64,000 bases of DNA from the NCBI RefSeq assembly GCF_037094685.1, contig NZ_CP146614.1, forward strand, positions 930,001-994,000. The letters are read 5' to 3'. This DNA comes from Massilia sp. METH4. Its GTDB lineage: Bacteria; Pseudomonadota; Gammaproteobacteria; Burkholderiales; Burkholderiaceae_D. Positions 9,414 to 17,568 of this stretch are shown one piece after another (positions within the stretch are counted from its first letter, which is position 1; each line of letters starts with the position of its first letter). Both the position numbers and the translations under genes were made by a program. The notes below the pieces were generated by a model, which saw nothing but the letters and a program-made list of their open reading frames with translations, made no database searches and was not told where the DNA came from.

Positions 9414-9611
9414 GGTGTCGGACACCTTTTCCCAACGGGAAAAGGTGTCCGACACCGGTTTTCCCTACCGAAGTCAGTAACCTCTCCGATGCTTGGTGTC
9501 AGACACCTTTTCCCATCGGGAAAAGGTGTCTGACACCGGTTTTCCCCGCCGAGGTCAATAACCTCCTGCGAAAACCGGTGTCCGACACCGATAAACCCGG
9601 TGTCCGACACC
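9414..9611. repeat. REP-like palindrome cluster A (six GGTGTCNGACACC cores)
   Basis: Six copies of the 13-base palindrome GGTGTCNGACACC lie at 9414, 9444, 9495, 9525, 9577 and 9599. The first four form two nested hairpins, each built as core, TTTTCCC, short loop, GGGAAAA, core (9414-9456 and 9495-9537). Two copies continue into GGTTTTCCC, and one is preceded by GAAAACC. The cluster fills the convergent gap between parC and the patatin gene and could end transcription from both sides. Similar units recur at 19825, 43912 and 48648. No transposase of the REP-associated type is in the window. Confidence 0.85.
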
Positions 9612-9680
9612 AAGCGCTGGCGCCGCGGGCCGCATTGCAGCCGCCAACCAAACAGCGTCAACCGCCCCCGGTTTTCCCGA

Positions 9681-10745
9681 TCAAGCCGCCGCCTTCAACC
9701 GCGGCTGCTGCACCATCCGCGCCAGATACTGCCTGGCCGCCGCCCGCCCCGCCTCATACCGCATGTTCACGCCATGCTCCGAAAAATCATGGTCGCCACC
9801 GGCTGCCGCCGGGCTGCTGGCGATCACGTGCAGGTTCTTCAGCGCGCGCAGGCGCATCAGCCAGTCGTAGGCTGGCATATCCGCCACGGCCGTGCTTCCC
9901 GCTACCGCATCGAGCTTGTCGAGCATGGCCAGGAAGCCGTCGAGCCTGGCCTCGCCGCCGTACTGGGCCCAGAAGCGGTTCTGGTATTGCAGCGCGGTCG
10001 CGCGCGTCTGCACTTCCTGCATATTCGTGGGCGACGGCTGGCCATCGGTCGGGAACAGGTCGACGACGAAGATCGGCAGCGAAGCGATCTCGTCCGGCTC
10101 CAGCAGGTTCAGCAGGGAATCGATCGGCGTGTTGGAGAACAGGCCGCCGTCCCAGTAATCGGTGCCGTCGATGCGCGTGGCGGGGAAGCCCGGCGGCAGG
10201 CTGCCGCTGGCCACGATGTGCGACGGCGTAAGTTGCGCCCGCACCGCCTTGTGGTGGCAGCTTTGCAGATGGGCGCCTTTCGCCGTGTAATTCGAGAACG
10301 TGGTCTGGCCGCCCGTGTGCAGGCTGGTGGCGGTGACGCCGAAGCGGACGTGCTTCGGGTTGTTCAGCTGGTCGAAATCGAGATGTTGCGCCAGCGTGTT
10401 CAGCATCGGCGCGGTGGTGCAGTAGCTGTTCCAGTTCGGCATGCGCCAGTAATCGGTGCGCGACAGCCAGAAGTTCGGATTGCCCAGCAAGGACAGGCTG
10501 GCCTGCTTCGCGGCCGGCCACCAGGGCACGGTCGGCAGCGTGATCGCCTGCCACATCTTGCGCAGGCTGGCGGCAATGTCGCCACCCTTGGCGCCGGCGA
10601 TGGACGCCGCATTGATCGCGCCAATCGACACGCCGGTGACAGCCTTCGGATACCAGCCCTCCTCGACCAGCGCGGTCACTACGCCATACTCGAAAGCGCC
10701 CAGCGCGCCGCCACCTTGCAGGATCAATGCCATCGGTTTCTTCAT
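9681..10745 (-). CDS. Patatin-like phospholipase
   Basis: 354 residues using ATG 10745 (MKKPMALILQ), chosen because GGAG lies about nine bases upstream and the oxyanion-hole motif GGGALGAFEYG follows at once, as in the family; longer starts are possible. The serine-aspartate dyad is visible: GVSIGA (Ser40) and DYWDGGLFSN (Asp near residue 197). No signal peptide is seen, so it is probably cytoplasmic or peripheral. Patatins hydrolyse acyl-lipid esters; the substrate is not predictable here. It converges on parC and is transcribed away from the gene at 11053-11526, with the nested hairpins at 10927-11033 between them. Confidence 0.88.
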   Translation of the reverse strand: MKKPMALILQGGGALGAFEYGVVTALVEEGWYPKAVTGVSIGAINAASIAGAKGGDIAASLRKMWQAITLPTVPWWPAAKQASLSLLGNPNFWLSRTDYWRMPNWNSYCTTAPMLNTLAQHLDFDQLNNPKHVRFGVTATSLHTGGQTTFSNYTAKGAHLQSCHHKAVRAQLTPSHIVASGSLPPGFPATRIDGTDYWDGGLFSNTPIDSLLNLLEPDEIASLPIFVVDLFPTDGQPSPTNMQEVQTRATALQYQNRFWAQYGGEARLDGFLAMLDKLDAVAGSTAVADMPAYDWLMRLRALKNLHVIASSPAAAGGDHDFSEHGVNMRYEAGRAAARQYLARMVQQPRLKAAA

Positions 10746-10806
10746 CACTACTCCATAAAACACATCAAAGGGAAGTGAGAGATTGCCCGCTGGAATCGAC
10801 GCCATC

Positions 10807-10820
10807 TTGACGTGCGTCAA
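10807..10820. promoter_or_regulatory. Inverted repeat upstream of the patatin gene
   Basis: TTGACG-TG-CGTCAA has two 6-base arms around a 2-base centre, 62 bp upstream of the patatin ATG. Each arm also reads as a -35 hexamer in one direction, so it could be an operator overlapping a promoter. No clear -10 partner is seen. Confidence 0.3.
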
Positions 10821-10926
10821 CTACAATACTGCCGTGACCGCTTGCTATCGCGTGATCTCCCTTTGAAACAAGGCAGACCTGTGGTGTTTCTGCTGGGCCC
10901 GATTTGTCCGCCGCAAGCAACAAAAA

Positions 10927-11033
10927 CAGCTGAGCCCGTGTCTCGTGGGGTCAGACCCCAGAGACACAGGCTCAGCTGTAATTACCGTCGAGCTCGTGTC
11001 CCGCGGTGCCTGGCACCACGGGGACACGGGCTC
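10927..11033. repeat. Two long nested inverted repeats (REP-like cluster G)
   Basis: The first inverted repeat spans 10927-10978, with outer arms CAGCTGAGCC and GGCTCAGCTG, middle arms ending in GTGTCTC and GAGACAC, and a central GGGGTCAGACCCC. The second spans 10990-11033, with outer arms starting GAGC and ending GCTC, inner GTGTCCC and GGGACAC, and a central GGTGCCTGGCACC. Both have the same 13-base GGNG...CNCC core architecture as the other palindromes in the window. They lie just after the stop of the Ala/Lys-rich gene at 11053 and could form strong RNA hairpins. Confidence 0.8.
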
Positions 11034-11052
11034 ATCCGTTTAGCTGGTCAGC

Positions 11053-11526
11053 TTAGTGCTTGGCAGCTTCCTTCTTCACGTCGGCATTGGCCTTCGCGAT
11101 GGCTTGCTCGGTCTTGGCGGCGGCCAGGGCTTTTTCCTTGTCGGCTTCGGCCACTTCCTCGGCTACCTTGGCATCGGCCTTGGCGACGGCCTTGGCGGCC
11201 TTGGCGTCGGCGGCGGCGATTTTCTTGTCAGCCTTCGCTTCGGCTTTCAGGCGGTCTTCCGGATCGGCGTTGGCGACTTTTTCGCCGGCCTTCAGGTGCG
11301 CTTCGTCGGCCTTGGCCTGGGCCTTGGCGACTTTCTCGTTCGCCTTGGCCTGGGCTTTCGCTACGTCTTCATTGGCGTCAGCCACTTTTTTCGCTTGTTT
11401 GTCCTGGGCCTTGGCGATGTCCTTCTGGGCTTCGGCCTGTGCCTTCGTCACGTCGTTGGTCTGCGCGTAGGCGGTGGTTGCGGTGGCGAACACGCCGGCG
11501 ATCAGGGTTGCGAGCAGTTTGTTCAT
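11053..11526 (-). CDS. Exported Ala/Lys-rich coiled-coil protein
   Basis: 157 residues from ATG 11526, with AGAAAGG upstream. The N terminus MNKLLATLIAGVFATATTAYAQ is a clear Sec signal peptide with an AYA cleavage site. The mature part is almost wholly Ala, Lys, Glu, Asp and Gln in heptad-like repeats (AKAQAKANEKVAKAQAKADE and similar), predicted to be one long helix or coiled coil in the periplasm. Composition resembles TolA domain II or histone-H1-like tails, but there is no TolA domain I or III. I do not recognise a named family. It stands alone between the M64 peptidase and the hairpin cluster. A structural or envelope-spacer role is a guess only. Confidence 0.75.
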   Translation of the reverse strand: MNKLLATLIAGVFATATTAYAQTNDVTKAQAEAQKDIAKAQDKQAKKVADANEDVAKAQAKANEKVAKAQAKADEAHLKAGEKVANADPEDRLKAEAKADKKIAAADAKAAKAVAKADAKVAEEVAEADKEKALAAAKTEQAIAKANADVKKEAAKH

Positions 11527-11644
11527 GATTGGCACCTTTCTCGTGGTTTTCTGAATACGTTTCGTTCTGTCACGTGATCAGAATAAAGTTTCCAGATGCT
11601 ATCGACCGTGCGCTACCGTACCTAGTAACATTTTGTTATCTTTC

Positions 11645-13054
11645 TTACCGATTCCCCGGCCGCGAATACAGATCGATCGTCTGCCCCACCGCCTCGGCGC
11701 AGACCGCGCAAAACGCTTCGCTGCGATCGAACATCAGGCACTGCTGCTGCGAGCGGTAGTAGCCTTTCGCCTCGTAGTTCGCGCCTTCGAACGCGCCGAC
11801 CGCATGTCGATGCGGAGCCTTCGAGAACAGGCGATTCGTCCACGCCAGGTCGTCGGCGAAGAGCTTGCTCATCTCCGATTCGGGGCGGTTATCCTTGCGC
11901 AGGCGGGCGCGCACCTTCTGGTATTCGCGCGAATGCGCTTCGTACTCCGCCTTCGGCCACGGCGTGGGCAGCGGCGTGCCCGGCTTCACGAAATGCTTCC
12001 ATTTGACGTTGGCCGGATCGCGCAGCGCCGTCACGTTCGGCTCCCAGGGCTCGGGCCTTTCCGCGCTCGACTGGTAGGCGACGGGCGAGGTGTAGTACTC
12101 ATCCGCCAGGCCGGCGAAGTGGTGCCCGAACTCGTGCACGAACAGGTAGTTGGCCCAGTCGTTGTTCGCCGCCGCGGTGCTGAACTGGCCGTAGATGCCG
12201 CCGCCGCCATAGGTATCGTTGTTGACGAGGATTTCGATGAATTCATACGGCGCATGCTGGGCGATATCGCGCAGTGCCCGGTTATCCGTGGTCAGTACAT
12301 AGCGCTCGCTGCCGAAGATGTCGTAGCGCGTGTTCAGCGCCGAGGCGTGGTGCGTGTTCGTCGACGGCCGGCTCACGCCCGACTCTTCCGTCGGCACCGC
12401 CAGGCCCCACACATTGAAGTCGGCGGCCCGCTCCTTGAACGGCGACACGGTGAACAGGTGGTCCGCCAGCCGCTTCGCGGTCTGCTCGAACTTGCCCAGC
12501 TCGGCGCGCGTATAGCCGTCGCCCAGGATCAGCAAGTCCACCTTTTGCGGCGACGGGCCGCTGACGCGAAGCGGGATCGGCTTGCCCGGCGCGGGCGGCT
12601 GCTTGCGCACGACGTCGAGCGCGTCGGTGTCGACATCCACGCTCCACACGATGGAAAACTCGTTACGTTCGTCCCGCTTCAGGATGCGCACCTTGACGGG
12701 CGCATCGGGCTTCGGGAAGCGTACCGATTCGCCGAACGCACGCGTGAGCTTCGCCGCTTCGTCCGTCGTCTTCCATTCGCCGAACACGGTGGAAAAGCCG
12801 CGCGAGTACAGCAGCTTGCCCGTCCTGGCATCCACCACTTCCACCTTGTTGATGCCGCGGCCGGTATCGTCCAGCGTGCGCGTCATGTCGCCCGGCCATG
12901 GCAGCGGTTCGATCACCACGCGGTCCATCGCATAGCCTTCCGAGAGCGCATTGCCGCTGTGGATATAGTCGAGCCGCACGGTGGCGGGTTGGGCGGCGAA
13001 GGCCGCGCCGGACACTGCGAGGCAGGCCAGGCCGGCAAGGAAGGAGAGGCGCAT
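11645..13054 (-). CDS. M64-family (IgA-peptidase-like) secreted metallopeptidase
   Basis: 469 residues from ATG 13054 (GGAG about nine bases upstream), with signal peptide MRLSFLAGLACLAVSGAAFAAQ. The zinc motif HEFGHHFAGLADEY has His307, Glu308 and His311, and the downstream Asp-Glu that is characteristic of peptidase family M64. Preceding blocks VDLLILGDGYTRAELGKF and ERAADFNVWGLAVPTEESG, and a Tyr-Gly-Gly-Gly-Gly turn, also fit the family. A beta-rich N-terminal domain (about residues 20-150) is of the M64 N-domain type. It is probably periplasmic or secreted; the natural substrate is unknown. It lies downstream of the cyanophycinase on the same strand, but 161 bp and two hairpins separate them. 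Confidence 0.88.
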   Translation of the reverse strand: MRLSFLAGLACLAVSGAAFAAQPATVRLDYIHSGNALSEGYAMDRVVIEPLPWPGDMTRTLDDTGRGINKVEVVDARTGKLLYSRGFSTVFGEWKTTDEAAKLTRAFGESVRFPKPDAPVKVRILKRDERNEFSIVWSVDVDTDALDVVRKQPPAPGKPIPLRVSGPSPQKVDLLILGDGYTRAELGKFEQTAKRLADHLFTVSPFKERAADFNVWGLAVPTEESGVSRPSTNTHHASALNTRYDIFGSERYVLTTDNRALRDIAQHAPYEFIEILVNNDTYGGGGIYGQFSTAAANNDWANYLFVHEFGHHFAGLADEYYTSPVAYQSSAERPEPWEPNVTALRDPANVKWKHFVKPGTPLPTPWPKAEYEAHSREYQKVRARLRKDNRPESEMSKLFADDLAWTNRLFSKAPHRHAVGAFEGANYEAKGYYRSQQQCLMFDRSEAFCAVCAEAVGQTIDLYSRPGNR

Positions 13055-13150
13055 GCTGTGGCTCCGATGGCAATGAGAGGCGGCCATTGTAAGGCCGACC
13101 TTGCCGGCTTCAAAGCGGCGCGCCCATCCTGCAAGGTAGAGACGCCGAAA

Positions 13151-13206
13151 TCCCCGTTCGGGGATGAATGTGTACCGCGTGGCCTTGTACGCGCCGGCGC
13201 GCCGGC
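13151..13206. terminator. Hairpins between cyanophycinase and M64 genes
   Basis: Two palindromes lie in the 161-bp gap after the cyanophycinase stop: GCCGGCGCGCCGGC (13193-13206) and ATCCCC-GTTC-GGGGAT (13151-13166, followed on the minus strand by TTTC). They could attenuate read-through from cyanophycinase into the M64 gene. No long U-run is present, so the terminator call is weak. Confidence 0.3.
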
Positions 13207-13215
13207 TGGATCCAA

Positions 13216-14487
13216 CTATTTGGCATCGCGATAACGGTAGAGCGGGCGGGGAATATCGATGGGCCGGATATCGAGCCTGATGTTGAGCACCGAATACGCC
13301 TCGACCGTGTTGGAAATGTAGCCCACGCTTTCCGGCGTCTTCGTGAAGCGGAATTCGAAACCGACTTCCGGTGTGGTGGAGCGCGGGTTGCCGCTGGCGA
13401 TGCCGATCGCCTCTTCCTGGTCGCTGTCGACCAGCCTTTCCATGAGGCTTACCACCGCGTGGTTGCCGAGGATGTCGTTGCTGTAGACGGGGCCGCGATA
13501 CGCCGTGCGCGCCGGGTCCAGCCTGCCACCGGCCTTGTCCGGCGACGGGGTGAAGCTTTGCGTGATGATGTTGAACTTGTCGCCGCGATCCAGGTAGCTG
13601 ATCCGCACATTGCTGACGTTGAAGTCGGGCTTGCTGGTATCGCTCACCGCCAGGGTGAGGTCCAGCAGCAGCGCGCCCGTGTAGCCGATCACCTCCATCT
13701 CGCGCTGGGCATTGATGACCACGGCGCTATCCTCGTCCACGCCCAGGCCAAGCTTGTAGTTCTTGGCCAGCATGGCCGGGATCATGCGGGCGAAACGGCC
13801 GCGCACCAGCAGGTGCTGGTCGACGAACACGTCGTCGCCGATGAAGCCCAGGCCAGGGGCGATTTCCTGGCCATCCTTCACGCCGCCGCGCAGCATGGCC
13901 AGGATCGCGTTGGGCCGGTAGAACATCGTGCTGCTCATGATCGCCGCGCCGGCGCTCGTGCCGGCCACCACGCCGCCGCGGCGGTACAGGTCCCAGATCG
14001 CCTCGAGCGCCCGCGTGCGCGTGCCGTTCTCGCGGATCAGGGCCTGCGTGATGCGGGCCTGGTCGCCGCCCGCGAAATACACGCCGTCGGCCGTGCGGAT
14101 CTTCTCGGCCAGCGCCGCGTCGTCCGCCGCCTTGCGATAGTCGCTGTTGGCAAGCCGCTGCGCCACCGGCACGGCGAACGGTTCGGCGCCGTATTTCTTC
14201 AGGTAGGCGATGCTGGCCGCCGCCGCCCGCTCCGGGTTGCCGGAGGCCGAAGGGAACACGGCGATCCGCGCGCCCCTGCCGCCCGCCAGGCTGACGATCT
14301 TCTGCCACACGTCGGCATTGTCGGCGCGCAGGCCGCCGCCGATGATCACCAGCGAACCCTTCGCCTTCGGCAGGGGCGGCTTCTCCGCCGCGGGTTCCTC
14401 GGGAACGTGCTCCAGGGTTTGCGCATTGGCCAGGAGGCCAGTGAAGGCAGCAAGGACAAGGAACATGGCGGCGAAGAACTTGGACAT
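13216..14487 (-). CDS. Exported cyanophycinase (peptidase S51 family)
   Basis: 423 residues with signal peptide MSKFFAAMFLVLAAFTGLLANAQ. The serine-peptidase nucleophile motif GTSAGA is present (Ser178), with upstream GSLVIIGGGL and YFAGGDQARI blocks typical of cyanophycinase CphB/CphE. Such enzymes cut cyanophycin (multi-L-arginyl-poly-L-aspartate) to beta-Asp-Arg dipeptides. The signal peptide argues for an extracellular or periplasmic scavenging enzyme rather than an intracellular storage hydrolase. The C-terminal 130 residues (from about 290) form an extra beta-rich region beyond the catalytic core. No cphA synthetase is nearby. A decayed TonB-receptor tail lies directly upstream, which may once have served uptake of the products. 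Confidence 0.85.
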   Translation of the reverse strand: MSKFFAAMFLVLAAFTGLLANAQTLEHVPEEPAAEKPPLPKAKGSLVIIGGGLRADNADVWQKIVSLAGGRGARIAVFPSASGNPERAAAASIAYLKKYGAEPFAVPVAQRLANSDYRKAADDAALAEKIRTADGVYFAGGDQARITQALIRENGTRTRALEAIWDLYRRGGVVAGTSAGAAIMSSTMFYRPNAILAMLRGGVKDGQEIAPGLGFIGDDVFVDQHLLVRGRFARMIPAMLAKNYKLGLGVDEDSAVVINAQREMEVIGYTGALLLDLTLAVSDTSKPDFNVSNVRISYLDRGDKFNIITQSFTPSPDKAGGRLDPARTAYRGPVYSNDILGNHAVVSLMERLVDSDQEEAIGIASGNPRSTTPEVGFEFRFTKTPESVGYISNTVEAYSVLNIRLDIRPIDIPRPLYRYRDAK

Positions 14488-14508
14488 CGGCTCCCCTCTT
14501 GAAAGGCC

Positions 14509-14898
14509 CTATCTGAAGGCGTAGGTCACACTGGCTTAGAAGCGGCGCCCGCGCGGGTCGGTGTACGTCGGGTCGTAACCCGAAAGGAAGTGGTACGCCT
14601 GGTTCGAGAACGGCGGGCTGCGGTCGAACATATTCTGCACCCCGGCACGGATTCTCAGCGCGCGGCTGGCCTGCGATGCGGCCGACAGGTCCCATAGCGT
14701 GTACGAGGACACGTGGTTCGGCGCCGCCACGCTGCCGTCGTCGGTATTGATCGCCGAATTCTGATCTTCGTACGAGGACGAGAACGTGTTCGACAGGCTG
14801 GCCGAGAACGGCCCCCGCTCCCATTCGAACGTGATGGTGTGGCGCCAGCGCTGCACGACGCGGTTCCCGGCCACGGGGTATGGTTGCATGGTATGCAT
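14509..14898 (-). pseudogene. 3' remnant of a TonB-dependent receptor gene
   Basis: The reading frame from 14898 encodes about 120 residues typical of the last beta-strands of a TonB-dependent receptor (ITFEWERGPFSASLSNTFSS, SSYTLWDLSAAS, LRIRAGVQNMFDRSPPFSNQ, YDPTYTDPRGRRF). It stops at TAA 14538-14536. After that stop the same frame reads ASVTYAFR then TAG (14511-14509), which is the usual outer-membrane C terminus, so the stop replaces what should be a Tyr codon in GRRF-Y-ASVTYAFR. Upstream, the frame is closed by a stop within about ten codons and no plug domain or signal sequence is present. The rest of the gene has been lost. Confidence 0.8.
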
Positions 14899-14993
14899 GT
14901 CGAAAAGTTATCGTTGTCGGTTCGCCGTACTCCAGGCAGGACGGCGGCAAAATTCAAACCAACGCGACCGGGAGCGTCGCGCCGGAGCGACTG

Positions 14994-15428
14994 TCAGGGT
15001 GCCGGGGGCTGGCGATAAAGGTCCGGGAAGCTGCGCTCCATCAGCGCTCCCGGCGCGGCGGGCGACACGAAGCCATAGCGCGCGTACAGCGGAGCGGCGG
15101 TGCTCGTGGTCAGCATGAATTTTCGCAGGCCCTGCAAGGCGGCGTGCGCCATCACCGCATCGAGTAGGCGCGTGCTGTAACCCTTGCCCCGGTGTTCGGG
15201 CAGCACGAACACATCGAGCAGGTAGGCGAAGGTGGCCTGGTCCGTGATCACGCGCGCGAACGCCACCTGGGCGCCGCCGGCGTAGCCGCCGAAGCAGAGC
15301 GAGTGGGCGATCGAGCGCTCGACCGTCTCCAGGGGTATCCCCAGCGCCCAGGTGGACTCTTCGCTCAGGTAGCGGTGGATGCGCGCGACGTCCAGCCGCG
15401 CCTTGTCGGTATCGACGGCGAAATCCAT
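14994..15428 (-). CDS. GNAT-family N-acetyltransferase
   Basis: 144 residues starting at ATG 15428, which overlaps the stop of the upstream gene (TGATG). The acetyl-CoA-binding segment is visible: YLLDVFVLPEHRGKGYSTRLLDAVMAHA (R/Q-x-x-G-x-G/A type), followed by LRKFMLTTSTAAPLYARYGF, the usual GNAT C-terminal strand-helix. The start MDFAVDTDKARLDVARIHRYLSEESTWA resembles small single-domain GNATs that acetylate small molecules or amino acids. Overlap with the NTF2-like gene means they are translated together. Substrate unknown. Confidence 0.85.
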   Translation of the reverse strand: MDFAVDTDKARLDVARIHRYLSEESTWALGIPLETVERSIAHSLCFGGYAGGAQVAFARVITDQATFAYLLDVFVLPEHRGKGYSTRLLDAVMAHAALQGLRKFMLTTSTAAPLYARYGFVSPAAPGALMERSFPDLYRQPPAP

Positions 15429-15961
15429 CAGCGAGGCCTCAGGTAGCGTTCCGGCAGCCGATTGCGGTCGGTCTCGGCCTGCCACACGAGCGACAGCACC
15501 CACCAGCGCGTGCCGTCGTTGACGAGCTGGATGCTGTTGATGCCGCGCTGGAAGGGCCTGGCTTCCTCCTTTGCGTGGCGCGATTCGTAAGTGGAGAACA
15601 CGTGGGCGATCTGGCCGAACTGCTCGCTCCTCCTCGCCAGCTCCGATTCGAAGAAGCCTTCCTTGGCGAACAGCGGCGTGACGCGGGCGATGTAGTCGTC
15701 GACCGACAGCACCCGCGTGGTGAATGCGCCTTCCTTGTTCTGGCCGTGGACGATCATTTTTCCATCCGCGCGGAACAGCGCGCGCAGGCGGTCCCAGTCG
15801 CGCGCCTTGCCGGCGGGACCGGAAAGCGTGTCGTACAGCGCGGCGACCACGGCATCGACGCTGGCCACGTCTTCCTGCCGCGCCCCCTCGGCCGAGGCGC
15901 CCCCGGCCATGCCGGCCGTGGCGAGGAGTAAAGCGGCGAACAGTGCGATCGACTTCTTCAT
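15428..15961 (-). CDS. Exported NTF2/SnoaL-like protein
   Basis: 177 residues from ATG 15961, preceded by a strong AGGAGGG site. The N terminus MKKSIALFAALLLATAGMAGGASA is a signal peptide. The mature part has the cone-shaped alpha+beta pattern of nuclear-transport-factor-2-like proteins: VVAALYDTLSG, WDRLRALFRADGKMIVHG, then a C-terminal NSIQLVNDGTRWWVLSLVWQAE strand block. Such periplasmic domains bind or hydrolyse small molecules, but no catalytic set can be assigned. It shares a TGATG junction with the GNAT gene, so the two are co-translated. Confidence 0.75.
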   Translation of the reverse strand: MKKSIALFAALLLATAGMAGGASAEGARQEDVASVDAVVAALYDTLSGPAGKARDWDRLRALFRADGKMIVHGQNKEGAFTTRVLSVDDYIARVTPLFAKEGFFESELARRSEQFGQIAHVFSTYESRHAKEEARPFQRGINSIQLVNDGTRWWVLSLVWQAETDRNRLPERYLRPR

Positions 15962-16032
15962 GAGCCCTCCTGTCGTCAAAAACACAACAATAGCATCCGT
16001 GCATAAATAGTGGGCAGGGAACCAACGTTGGC

Positions 16033-16038
16033 TATAAT
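16033..16038 (+). promoter_or_regulatory. -10 element of the argH promoter
   Basis: A perfect TATAAT lies 27 bases before the argH ATG, predicting a short leader of about 20 bases. The -35 region (around 16010) matches the consensus poorly. Confidence 0.45.
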
Positions 16039-16064
16039 CGACGGATTACCTGGACCTTCTCATC

Positions 16065-17486
16065 ATGACTGAACAACTCTCCAAAAAAGGCGAGGCCTGG
16101 TCGGCCCGCTTCTCCGAACCCGTTTCCGATCTCGTCAAGCGCTATACCGCCTCCGTGTTCTTCGACAAGCGCATGTGGAAGGCCGATATCGAAGGCTCGC
16201 TGGCCCACGCCGGCATGCTGGCCGCGCAAGGCATCATCCCCGCCGACGACCTGGAAGCGATCCGCCGCGGCATGGCGCAGATCACGCAGGAGATCGAATC
16301 CGGCCAGTTCGAATGGCTGCTGGACCTGGAAGACGTGCACCTGAACATCGAGAAGCGCCTCACGGAGCTGGTGGGCGACGCCGGCAAGCGCCTGCACACG
16401 GGCCGTTCCCGCAACGACCAGGTAGCCACCGATATCCGCCTGTACGTGCGCTCGGCGATCGACGACATCACCGGCCTCCTGCACCAGCTGCGCACCGCCT
16501 TGGTGGACCTGGCGGACAAGCATGCGGACACGATCCTGCCCGGCTTCACGCACATGCAGGTGGCCCAGCCGATCACGTTCGGCCACCACATGCTGGCCTA
16601 CGTGGAGATGTTCGGCCGCGATGCCGAGCGCATGGCCGACTGCCGCAAGCGCGTGAACCGCCTGCCGCTGGGTTCCGCGGCGCTGGCCGGCACCACCTTC
16701 CCGATCGATCGCTTGCGCGTGGCGCAGACGCTGGGCTTCGACGACGTGTGCCACAACTCGCTGGACGCCGTGTCCGACCGCGACTTCGCCATCGAATTCA
16801 CGGCCGCCGCCTCGCTGGTCATGACGCACGTGTCGCGCATGTCGGAAGAGCTGGTGATCTGGATGAGCCCGCGCGTTGGCTTCATCGACATCGCCGACCG
16901 TTTCTGCACGGGCTCCTCCATCATGCCGCAGAAGAAGAACCCGGACGTGCCGGAACTGGCGCGCGGCAAGACGGGCCGCGTGTACGGCCACCTGATGGGC
17001 CTGTTGACCCTGATGAAGGGCCAGCCGCTGGCCTACAACAAGGACAACCAGGAAGACAAGGAACCGCTGTTCGATACGGTGGACACCGTGGTCGACACGC
17101 TGCGCATCTTCGCCGACATGGCCGGCGGCATCACCGTCAAGCCGGAAGCGATGCGCGCCGCCGCGCTGCAGGGTTATGCCACCGCGACCGACCTGGCCGA
17201 CTACCTCGTCAAGAAGGGCCTGCCGTTCCGCGACGCGCACGAAGCCGTGGCGCACGCCGTGCGCGCCTGCGTGGACGCGAACTGCGACCTGGCCGACCTG
17301 TCGCTGGAGCAGTTGCGCGCCTTCTCGCCGCTGGTCGGCGAGGACGTGTTCGAGGTGCTGACGCTGGAAGGTTCCGTGGCCGCGCGCGACCACGTGGGCG
17401 GCACGGCGCCGAACCAGGTGCGCGCCGCGATCGCCCGCATCCGCCAGCAGCTCGCTGGCCAACAAGCGGAGCAGACCGCCATGTAA
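16065..17486 (+). CDS. argH: Argininosuccinate lyase
   Basis: 473 residues, full length. ArgH splits argininosuccinate to arginine and fumarate, the last step of arginine synthesis. The fumarase/aspartase-superfamily signature [12 protein letters not shown] is at residues 283-294, with the mobile-loop serine near 284. Other blocks are [14 protein letters not shown], the active-site segment [16 protein letters not shown], and [16 protein letters not shown]. The gene stands alone on its own promoter; TRAP permease genes follow after 82 bp, including a small GGGCGC/GCGCCC hairpin. There is no evidence of an arg operon here, which is normal for beta-proteobacteria. Confidence 0.98.
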   Translation: MTEQLSKKGEAWSARFSEPVSDLVKRYTASVFFDKRMWKADIEGSLAHAGMLAAQGIIPADDLEAIRRGMAQITQEIESGQFEWLLDLEDVHLNIEKRLTELVGDAGKRLHTGRSRNDQVATDIRLYVRSAIDDITGLLHQLRTALVDLADKHADTILPGFTHMQVAQPITFGHHMLAYVEMFGRDAERMADCRKRVNRLPLGSAALAGTTFPIDRLRVAQTLGFDDVCHNSLDAVSDRDFAIEFTAAASLVMTHVSRMSEELVIWMSPRVGFIDIADRFCTGSSIMPQKKNPDVPELARGKTGRVYGHLMGLLTLMKGQPLAYNKDNQEDKEPLFDTVDTVVDTLRIFADMAGGITVKPEAMRAAALQGYATATDLADYLVKKGLPFRDAHEAVAHAVRACVDANCDLADLSLEQLRAFSPLVGEDVFEVLTLEGSVAARDHVGGTAPNQVRAAIARIRQQLAGQQAEQTAM

Positions 17487-17568
17487 ACGATAGCCCTCGT
17501 CACCGCATCACCGAAGCGATCCCGGGCGCCAACGCAGCGCCCTTCAGAAGGAAGCAAAGGAGACAACG

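Noticed and set aside
9312..9533. Short frame through the palindrome cluster after parC
   Set aside because: Its sequence is made from the palindromes themselves and has no ribosome site.
9414..9611. CRISPR array
   Set aside because: The repeats are inverted palindromes of 13 bases with unequal gaps, not evenly spaced direct repeats with unique spacers, and no cas gene is nearby.
6947..9661. Long open frame opposite parC (904 codons)
   Set aside because: Antisense to parC, repetitive Arg/His/Gln composition, runs into the palindrome cluster; no start signal or domain.
14899..15010. Extension of the TonB-receptor fragment upstream
   Set aside because: The frame meets a TAA about three codons upstream of ATG 14898 and other frames give no plug-domain motif, so no longer receptor can be supported.
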